From: Smittia aterrima
Lineage: Eukaryota; Arthropoda; Insecta; Diptera; Chironomidae
Length of the DNA: 64,000 nucleotides
Assembly (NCBI GenBank): GCA_033063855.1
Contig: CP093829.1
Coordinates: 4,722,243-4,786,242, forward strand
Reading direction: 5' to 3'
A model generated the notes under the pieces. That model was not told the DNA's origin and ran no database searches. It saw only the letters and a list, made by a program, of their open reading frames with translations. Positions 57,640 through 64,000 of the stretch are shown piece after piece (the first letter of the stretch is position 1; each line of letters begins with the position of its first letter). Position numbers and translations under genes: made by a program.

Positions 57640-57980
57640 CATGATATCAATTCACTTATCAGTCTCCGTCACAGCAATTGGCTTATCTGTTTCGTGACGA
57701 AACTTTCGTCATATTCCAATCAAATCGATTTCGCGATGAAGATTAAGCTTTGAACAAGCTTCTATTGTTAGCTCACTGAGTCACACAAAAGCTTCAATTG
57801 AACGAGCTGATAACAATGAGAAAAGATTAATATGTGTCAACAACTTTGATAGCGAACAATAAATTTGATATCGAGCAATATTTTTCTTCAGTAAATTGTT
57901 AAAATTCATCCAAAAAAGAAGTAAATTAAATTTGTTCTCTCCGAGTTTTGTAGTTAAAGAATTTCCTTGATTCTTTTAGG
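57640..57980 (+). promoter_or_regulatory. Upstream cassette of LRR gene at 57981
   Basis: CTCATGCGTCATGATATC at about 57631, two CTCGTGACG/CTCCGTCAC-like blocks, GATAA and AGATTA sites near 57808 and 57822, a partly duplicated TTTGATA-CGA-CAATA motif (57846 and 57864), initiator-like TCAGTA at 57888-57893 (A at 57890), GT at 57921 and a candidate 59-base intron ending in TTTTAG at 57979. Confidence 0.5.
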
Positions 57981-59504
57981 ATGTTTAACCAAGTGATTAA
58001 AATTGTTTTTTGCTGCCTTGCTTTGGTGAATTGCTTAGAGGCAGCAACTTGTGTTTACTCAGAAAGCTTCTTGTACAGTTACACATGTGACTTTACTGGA
58101 AATTTCTCGATTGGGGAACTTGATCTTGCAATCGACGGAACTCACGTTGGCGGAAAATTCGACTCAGATGTTCTTTATTTGAAAGCAGAGTCCTCGTGGA
58201 TTGAGACATTTCCAAGTGAACTTTTACGGAAATTTGTAAATTTGAGATACTTACACTTGTCTCAAGTGGGAATGAAGACTTTGCCGTCGCAATCATTAGA
58301 AAATTGCCAAAACCTGGTGAATCTTGACTTGAGCAAAAACAATCTTTCTGTGATTCCGTCGAAAGTATTTCAAAACTGCAATCAACTTAAATCGTTAGAT
58401 TTGGCACGAAATTCGTTATCAGCACTCGACATTGATTCACTCTCCGGGTTGATAAATTTGAACGATCTGAACTTGTTAGCAAACCAAATCTCAATTCTGG
58501 ATCCTTTCATGTTTGACGAGATGCTGAAGTTGGAAATGCTAGACGTCGGAGAGAATCCTTTGAAACAAATCAACTCGAGATGGTTCCAAAATCTGCAGAA
58601 CCTGTTTGTATTTAAAGCAAATCGAATCCAACTGACATCGATTGATGCTTTTACATTCATTGATGCTGAAGAGCTCTATTACATTGATTTGAGCTTCAAT
58701 TCGCTGACTTCGATTTCTGAAACCATGTTCTCTGGCTTGAAGAGTTTAATTTGGTTAATTATTTCGGATAACGAAATCACCGAAATTCATCCAAAAGCTT
58801 TCGAGGGCAGCGAGAATCTTGCACGATTGCAATTGACATCGAATAATCTCACGAAAATCGAAGCTGGAATGTTCGATAACTTGAAAGGGCTTACTAACTT
58901 TTGGGCTGATTACAACGAAATCTCTTCCATCGATCGAGAGACTTTCATAAACAACGACAAATTGAATTACTTGGATTTAAACTATAACAAATTGACAACG
59001 CTTGATTTCTTGAGGAATGAATCTTTAAGTAATCTCGAGATTTTGCGTTTGGGCAATAACAACCTCAAAAACATTTCACCTCCAGATTTTGAATTTTTAA
59101 CAAAACTCTCGAACATTGATTTGAACTCAAACGGCATTGAAAACATTCCACGGCACACTTTGAACTCTTCAACAAGTCTCAAATATTTGGACCTCAGCTA
59201 CAATCAAATCGTGCATCTTCACACATTGGGAACGTTTCCATTATTAGATTCCTTGTACATCATCGATAATCAGATCGAGAAGATCGATGACGATTTCTTC
59301 GATGAGCTTCCAGAAGGTTTCTTTATCGATGCAAGAAATAACATTTGTATCAACGAAATCTTGGCCTTTTATAGTTTGTATCCATTTAATACTTGCCAAG
59401 GTCGAACAACACTTGCACCAACAACAACTGGATCTGCTTCCAGTTTGTCTGTGAAATATTTCTTTATCATTCCACTTCTTCAAGCTCTAAGAAGTTTAAT
59501 GTGA
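57981..59504 (+). CDS. GPI-anchored type leucine-rich repeat protein
   Basis: Product of 507 residues. Signal peptide to LEAA, N-cap CVYSE...YTCDF, about 15 LRRs including a version of the additional repeat (NISPPDFEFLTKLSNIDL), C-cap NICIN...FNTC, stalk TLAPTTTGSASS, tail SVKYFFIIPLLQALRSLM. The N-terminal repeats resemble the 32608 and 41248 genes, whereas the tail is that of the 53709 group. In the EIHPKAFEG repeat the otherwise conserved cysteine is serine (EGSEN). AATAAA about 55 bases after the stop. Confidence 0.92.
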   Translation: MFNQVIKIVFCCLALVNCLEAATCVYSESFLYSYTCDFTGNFSIGELDLAIDGTHVGGKFDSDVLYLKAESSWIETFPSELLRKFVNLRYLHLSQVGMKTLPSQSLENCQNLVNLDLSKNNLSVIPSKVFQNCNQLKSLDLARNSLSALDIDSLSGLINLNDLNLLANQISILDPFMFDEMLKLEMLDVGENPLKQINSRWFQNLQNLFVFKANRIQLTSIDAFTFIDAEELYYIDLSFNSLTSISETMFSGLKSLIWLIISDNEITEIHPKAFEGSENLARLQLTSNNLTKIEAGMFDNLKGLTNFWADYNEISSIDRETFINNDKLNYLDLNYNKLTTLDFLRNESLSNLEILRLGNNNLKNISPPDFEFLTKLSNIDLNSNGIENIPRHTLNSSTSLKYLDLSYNQIVHLHTLGTFPLLDSLYIIDNQIEKIDDDFFDELPEGFFIDARNNICINEILAFYSLYPFNTCQGRTTLAPTTTGSASSLSVKYFFIIPLLQALRSLM

Positions 59505-59619
59505 TTAAGAGGAATTAACTGAATTCAAAGCAAAAATTGAGAAACTGTCAATGAAAAATAAAGAAATGATTCAAATATCATAAAGAAAGCGATTATTCTC
59601 TAAATATTCGTCTGCAAGC

Positions 59620-59949
59620 ATGCGCTGGTTACAGCGTAAATTTATCAAATCGCGTTATCAGTCGCGTCACATTCTGAAGTTCGATTGCGGCAAAACTTGC
59701 GACGATAAAAATTAATCTTCGAATAAGCTTCTTTTCAAACTAAATGAGTCACAATCTCTTTTTTGATTATTGTTAAGGCAATGGGCTGATAATTTTTATT
59801 TCGGTGAAAGATAAAATAATTTTGACAGAGTCAAGTTAGATAGAGAGATAAAATTTGTTAGTGAAATAATCGAACTTATGCAGTAAAGAAGTAAAAATAA
59901 ATTTGTTATTCGAATTCTCAAATTAATTATTTTATTTAACACTTTCAGA
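59620..59949 (+). promoter_or_regulatory. Upstream cassette of LRR gene at 59950
   Basis: GGTTACAGCGTAAATTTATC at about 59628, GTTATCAGTCGCGTCAC at about 59655, GATAA sites near 59788 and 59810, initiator-like TTAGTG at 59858-59863 (A at 59860), GT at 59891 and a candidate 58-base intron ending in TTTCAG at 59948. This variant is shared with the last gene of the window. Confidence 0.5.
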
Positions 59950-61422
59950 ATGTTTAATCGAGTGATTTTATTTGCATTTTGTTGCCTTGCTGTAAGGAAT
60001 TGTGTGGAAGCAGCGACATGTGTCTTCACCAATTCTAATTTTGGATATTCGTGTAATCCCTTCACTGGAAATTTCCTGGTTGGGCAACAGGAATTGACAA
60101 TTAGTGGAACTCACTTGGATGGACAAAGCGACGCAGACGTTCTCTATTTGAATGCAGTGAACTCTCGGATTGAAACATTTCCAAGTGAAATTTTAAGGAA
60201 ATTTGTAAACTTGAGAACTTTGCATTTGATTCAAGTCCAAATGAGACTTTTACCGGTACAATCATTAGACAATTGCCAAGGTCTAACAACTATTGACTTG
60301 AGCCAGAATGAAATTTCCATGATTCCAGCGAGAGTCTTTCAAACCTGCAATCAACTTCAAAGATTAAATTTGGAGATAAACTCGTTATCAATTATTGACA
60401 GGGATTTAGTCGCCGGGCTCAACAATTTGAGGTTTTTGAATCTGAGAGCAAACCAAATCTCAGTTGTCGATTCTGCGGCTTTTGATGAGATGCTTTCGTT
60501 GGAATCTCTTGACATTGGCGAGAATCCATTGTTGCGAATCCACTCGAGATGGTTTCAAAATTTAAGGAACCTAATTGAGTTTAAAGCTGATCAAATTCAA
60601 CTAATATCAATCGATGCATTCACCTTCAGCGGAGCTCCAAATCTTGAATTCATTAGTTTAGACTCCAATTCCTTGACATCGATTCCTGAGAACGTTTTTT
60701 CTGGCTTAAGAAATTTTCAAATGCTGAGTGCGTCTTCAAATGAAATAACGGAAATTCATCCAAGAGCTTTTGAGGGCTGTGAGGAGTTTTCAATTTTAAG
60801 AGTGCCATCGAATAGAATCAGGAGAATCGAAGCTGGAACATTTGATAACCTAAGAAGATTTTCTTACTTATACGCTGACAACAATGAAATAACTTCCATC
60901 GATCGAGAGGCTTTTAAAGACGGGAGATTGTTTATGTTGTTTTTAAGAAACAACAGATTGACGTCGATTGATTTCTTGAGAAATGAAGCTATAAGTAATC
61001 TCACGATTGTTTACCTAAATTCAAACGAAATCGTAAACATTCCGCGGAATACTTTGGAGTTTGCATCAAGACTCAGTATTTTGGACCTCAACTTTAATCA
61101 AATCGACCAACTTCACACTTTAGGAACTTTACCAAACTTACAAATTTTGAATATCAGAGATAATCGGATTAGAACCATCGATGGTGATTTCTTCGATGGA
61201 TTTCAAAGAGATGTATCAATCGATGCGAGAGGTAACGTTTGCGTCAACAGTTCTGCTCTGTTTCCGAATCACTTGAATATTTTTTACACTTGCTTGGGAC
61301 GGACAACGTTGGCGCCAGAGACATCAACGGTACTCATAACGACAACTGCAGCAGCCTCTAATTTGTCAGTGAAGTATTTTCTTATCTTTGCACTTCTTCA
61401 AGTTCTAAGAACTTTCATGTGA
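59950..61422 (+). CDS. GPI-anchored type LRR protein, arginine-rich subfamily
   Basis: Product of 490 residues. Signal peptide to VEAA, N-cap CVFTN...YSCNPFTG, about 14 LRRs, C-cap NVCVN...FYTC, stalk APETSTVLITTTAAASN and tail SVKYFLIFALLQVLRTFM. At many positions where other copies have Lys or Asn this one has Arg (RRIEAGTFDNLRRF for TKIEAGTFDNLKEL; FLRNNRLTSID), giving a more basic exposed face. The gene at 62690 shares this. The final C-cap resembles the 34608 gene (FYACLGRTTL). Uninterrupted coding region; AATAAA about 20 bases after the stop. Confidence 0.92.
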   Translation: MFNRVILFAFCCLAVRNCVEAATCVFTNSNFGYSCNPFTGNFLVGQQELTISGTHLDGQSDADVLYLNAVNSRIETFPSEILRKFVNLRTLHLIQVQMRLLPVQSLDNCQGLTTIDLSQNEISMIPARVFQTCNQLQRLNLEINSLSIIDRDLVAGLNNLRFLNLRANQISVVDSAAFDEMLSLESLDIGENPLLRIHSRWFQNLRNLIEFKADQIQLISIDAFTFSGAPNLEFISLDSNSLTSIPENVFSGLRNFQMLSASSNEITEIHPRAFEGCEEFSILRVPSNRIRRIEAGTFDNLRRFSYLYADNNEITSIDREAFKDGRLFMLFLRNNRLTSIDFLRNEAISNLTIVYLNSNEIVNIPRNTLEFASRLSILDLNFNQIDQLHTLGTLPNLQILNIRDNRIRTIDGDFFDGFQRDVSIDARGNVCVNSSALFPNHLNIFYTCLGRTTLAPETSTVLITTTAAASNLSVKYFLIFALLQVLRTFM

Positions 61423-61858
61423 TAACAAAGAGTTCAAGTTAATAAAAATAAATCCTCTTGGACCATCTGAAATGTTTGAGTCTTGTGCACTACGTATTCG
61501 AAAAATGTCTTGAAGACAGATTTTAAATTAGAATCGATTTTGAAATAATTTAATATGAACAAAAGTCTGCTGAGCAAAATTGTTTTCGTCTTTGTTTAAA
61601 CGATATCAAAATAGAATTTTTCACTCTAGCAAACTGTCAAATCATTCGTTAAAATCTTATCAAACAAACGTGAATCCTCTCACGTCATCAATGTTGATTA
61701 TAGCGTAAATTTGTCTTAACAAATAGAGTTATCAATCGCGTCACGTTCCAAATTTCGCAAATAATAATAATAAGATAAAAGTTAATCTTTGATTAAGCTT
61801 CTTTTCAAACTAAATGATCCACAATCTATTTTCTGCCTTATCAGAGCTGATAATTTTT
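61423..61858 (+). promoter_or_regulatory. Distal copy of the upstream cassette
   Basis: After the 3' end of the previous gene, about 61680-61858 carries a first version of the upstream unit (CACGTCATCAATGTTGATTA, ATCAATCGCGTCACG, AAGCTTCTTTTCAAACTAAATG, then a GATAA site), but it has no initiator or leader; a second version follows at about 62057-62190. The distal half of the cassette is thus present twice before the last gene. Confidence 0.45.
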
Positions 61859-61860
61859 AG

Positions 61861-62056
61861 GGCTTATTTTTTGCAAAGCAAAAGCTTTATTATGGCCACA
61901 TTTTCCATCAGTAAACAATTTATTGCAAGCAAGGGAAAAACTAGGAATCTGAGACTTGCTGTCGTCGATGGCGACATAAGGATCCAAGGAAACTTCTTAG
62001 CTGCGATACAAGACACGAGAAGAGTTTCATAGATTAATGAAGCGAAAAAAAGCCTT
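61861..62056. mobile_element. Candidate MITE, diverged copy
   Basis: About 196 bases with imperfect inverted ends (GCTTATTTTTTGC and GCGAAAAAAAGC) and an internal CTTTATTATGGCCACATTTTCC that parallels CCTTATTGTGGCCACTTTGTCC in the element at 62198. The small open frame crossing it (61814-62032) looks incidental. No target duplication was recognised. Confidence 0.35.
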
Positions 62057-62197
62057 CTACTGATTACAGCGTAAATTTATCAAATTGCGATATCAGTCGC
62101 GTCACATTTCGAAGTTCGATTTTGCTAAAATTCGTGACGATAAAAATTTATCTTTAAATAAGCTTTTTTTTAAACCAAATGAGTCACAACCTTTTTA

Positions 62198-62465
62198 AAG
62201 GATTTTTTCGAAGGAAAAAACCTTATTGTGGCCACTTTGTCCGTCTGTCTGCATGCCTGTCTGATGTTCTGTCAGCTGACAGCCGGACGGACAGACAAAA
62301 AGTTATGGCAAACTTATGGCAGAAAAAGTTATGGCAACTTATGGCTCACAGACGGACGGACAGACAGACGGACGGACAGATAATATAATATATTAATATT
62401 TGCGGATAGTTGTTATGGAACATATGAAAATTTAATACCGAAAAGCGAAAATCGAAAAAATCCTT
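62198..62465. mobile_element. Candidate MITE with GGACGGACAGAC repeats
   Basis: Perfect 14-base inverted ends AAGGATTTTTTCGA (62198-62211 and 62452-62465) enclose GTCCGTCTGTCTG and CGGACGGACAGAC runs that can pair, a CTGTCAGCTGACAG palindrome and four AGTTATGGCA-like units. The related spacer before the 59950 gene lacks this segment, which supports insertion; up to about 30 further bases on the right (to about 62496) may belong to it. It has no coding capacity. Confidence 0.55.
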
Positions 62466-62496
62466 GTACAAGGTCACCTGTGACCGGTCTTCCAAA

Positions 62497-62689
62497 GTTT
62501 TTTGATTTTTGTTAAGATAATGGGGAAAGAATTATCATCTTATTTCGGTTAAAGATAAAATAATTTTGACATCAAGTAAGATAGTGAGATAAAAATTGTC
62601 AGTGAAATAATCGAACTCGTGGAGAATAGAAGTAAAAATAAATTTGTTCTTTAAATTCTTAACTTATTTTTTTATTTAACACCTTCAGA
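62497..62689 (+). promoter_or_regulatory. Proximal promoter of last LRR gene
   Basis: AGATAAAA at about 62552, GATAAAAATT at about 62588, initiator-like TCAGTG at 62599-62604 (A at 62601), GT at 62632, candidate 57-base intron ending in CTTCAG at 62688, one base before the ATG. Close to the unit before the 59950 gene. Confidence 0.5.
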
Positions 62690-64000
62690 ATGTTTAATCG
62701 AGTGATTTTATTAGCATTTTGTTGCCTTGTTATGGCAAATTGCTTGGAGGCAGCGACTTGTATCTTCCACAATTCTGCTTCTGGATATTCGTGTAATCCC
62801 TTCACTGGAAATTTCCTGGTTGGGCAACAGGAATTGACAATTAGTGGAACTCACTTGGATGGAAACAGCGACACAGACGTAGTCGTTTTGAATGCAGTGA
62901 ACTCTCGGATTGAAACATTTCCAAGTAAAATTTTACGGAGATTTCAAAACTTGAGAATTTTGCATTTAATTCAAGTTCAAATGAGACTTTTACCAGCGCA
63001 ATCATTAGACAATTGTCAAGGTCTAACAACTCTTAATTTAAATCGAAACGAGCTATCAGTGATTCCAGCGAGAGTCTTTCAAAACTGTAATCAACTTGAA
63101 AGATTAAATTTGGAGATAAACTCGTTATCAATTATTGACAGGGATTCAGTCGCTGGACTCAACAATGTAAGGTTTCTGAATCTGAGAAGAAACCAAATTT
63201 CAATTCTGGATTCGACGGCTTTTGATGAGATGCTTTCGTTGGAATCTCTTGACATTGGCGAGAATCCATTGTTGCGAATTCAGTCGAGATGGTTTCAAAA
63301 TTTAAGGAACTTAATTGAGTTCAGAGCTGATCAAATTCAACTGATCTCCATCGATGCATTCACATTCAGCGGAGCTCCAAATCTTGAATCCATTAGTTTG
63401 GACTCCAACTCCTTGAAATCAATTCCTGAGAACGTTTTTTCTGGCTTAAGAAATTTTCAAATGCTGAGTGCGTCTTCAAATGAAATAACGGAAATTCATC
63501 CAAGAGCTTTCGAGGGCTGTGAGGATTTTTCAATTTTAAGAGTGCCATCGAATAGAATCAGGAGAATCGAAGCTGGAACATTTGATAACTTAAGAAGATT
63601 TTCTTACTTACACGCTGACAACAATGAAATAACTTCCATCGATCGAGAGGCTTTTAAAGACGGGATATTGGTTACATTGTTTTTAAGAAACAACAGATTG
63701 ACGTCGATTGATTTCTTGAGAAATGAAGCTACAAGCAATCTCACGATTGTGTTTCTAACTTCAAACGAAATCGTAAACATTCCGCGGAATACTTTGGAGT
63801 TTGCATCTAGTCTCAGTATTTTGGAACTCAACTTCAATCAAATCGATCAACTTCACACTTTAGGAGCTTTACCAAACTTACAAATTTTGAATATCCGAGA
63901 TAATCACATTAGAACCATCGATGGTGATTTCTTCGATGGATTCCAAAGAAATGTATCAATCGATGCGAGAGGTAACGTTTGCGTCAACAGTTCTGCAGTG
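62690..64000 (+). CDS. LRR protein, arginine-rich subfamily (cut by window edge)
   Basis: The ATG at 62690 opens a frame of 437 codons that is still open at the last base. Signal peptide to LEAA, N-cap CIFHN...YSCNPFTG, about 14 LRRs and the beginning of the C-cap (GNVCVNSSA). It is a close duplicate of the 59950 gene, with the same Arg-rich repeats and IRTIDGDFFDGFQR ending. Differences cluster at strand positions (FLTSNEI for YLNSNEI, VTLFLRNN for MLFLRNN). Stalk and anchor lie beyond the window, so surface attachment cannot be judged. It shows that the array continues to the right. Confidence 0.9.
   Translation, partial: MFNRVILLAFCCLVMANCLEAATCIFHNSASGYSCNPFTGNFLVGQQELTISGTHLDGNSDTDVVVLNAVNSRIETFPSKILRRFQNLRILHLIQVQMRLLPAQSLDNCQGLTTLNLNRNELSVIPARVFQNCNQLERLNLEINSLSIIDRDSVAGLNNVRFLNLRRNQISILDSTAFDEMLSLESLDIGENPLLRIQSRWFQNLRNLIEFRADQIQLISIDAFTFSGAPNLESISLDSNSLKSIPENVFSGLRNFQMLSASSNEITEIHPRAFEGCEDFSILRVPSNRIRRIEAGTFDNLRRFSYLHADNNEITSIDREAFKDGILVTLFLRNNRLTSIDFLRNEATSNLTIVFLTSNEIVNIPRNTLEFASSLSILELNFNQIDQLHTLGALPNLQILNIRDNHIRTIDGDFFDGFQRNVSIDARGNVCVNSSAV

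Noticed and set aside
61814..62032. 72-codon plus-strand frame
   Set aside because: Spans a promoter-like block and a MITE-like element; no homology recognised.
62179..62388. 69-codon plus-strand frame rich in Arg/Thr/Asp
   Set aside because: Produced by GGACGGACAGAC repeats of the MITE-like element, not a gene.

Overview
The window is eukaryotic nuclear DNA, most likely from a dipteran insect and probably a midge-like nematoceran. The evidence is the two three-exon DUF1091/DM8-type genes (a family best known as large expansions in flies), introns of about 50-60 bases with GTAAGT donors, arthropod-type initiator sequences and an AT-rich composition. The species cannot be read from the sequence alone.

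Layout. Positions 1 to about 30,400 hold no gene I can support. The longest stop-free frame is about 156 codons and none resembles a protein family. This stretch is ordinary single-copy-looking AT-rich DNA with short microsatellites and GAGA tracts, and a denser patch of GGAAAA/TTTTCC motifs at about 10,965-12,240. From 30,680 to the right edge lies a head-to-tail array, all on the plus strand, of leucine-rich repeat (LRR) genes with uninterrupted coding regions. I count twelve complete LRR genes, one interrupted pseudogene, one captured 5' fragment, one orphan leader and one gene cut by the window edge. A 2.3-kb island at about 36,430-38,760 carries two DUF1091-type genes and the relic of a third.

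The LRR proteins share one plan: signal peptide, a two-cysteine N-terminal cap, about 14-16 LRRs of about 24 residues, a two-cysteine C-terminal cap, a short Thr/Ser stalk and a hydrophobic tail with no cytoplasmic part, which reads as a GPI-anchor signal. The array therefore looks like a germline-encoded set of cell-surface recognition proteins in which the exposed strand positions vary while the scaffold stays fixed. Some copies (30,680 and 41,248) have lost the tail and should be secreted. One gene is an in-frame fusion of two ectodomains, one is a mosaic of two neighbours, and one has a long mucin-like stalk.

Every copy has a related upstream cassette: ACGTCGTC-type and GATA motifs, then an initiator-like T(C/T)AGT exactly 31 bases before a conserved AGAAGT. 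In most copies a candidate 5'-UTR intron of about 44-60 bases follows and ends next to the ATG. Blocks of several genes have been duplicated (about 47.6-50.1 kb and about 53.3-56.1 kb). In the first block a 1.7-kb segment flanked by 64-base inverted repeats and a 9-base direct repeat interrupts an LRR gene and contains pieces of other LRR genes. That segment is the most unusual structure in the window.
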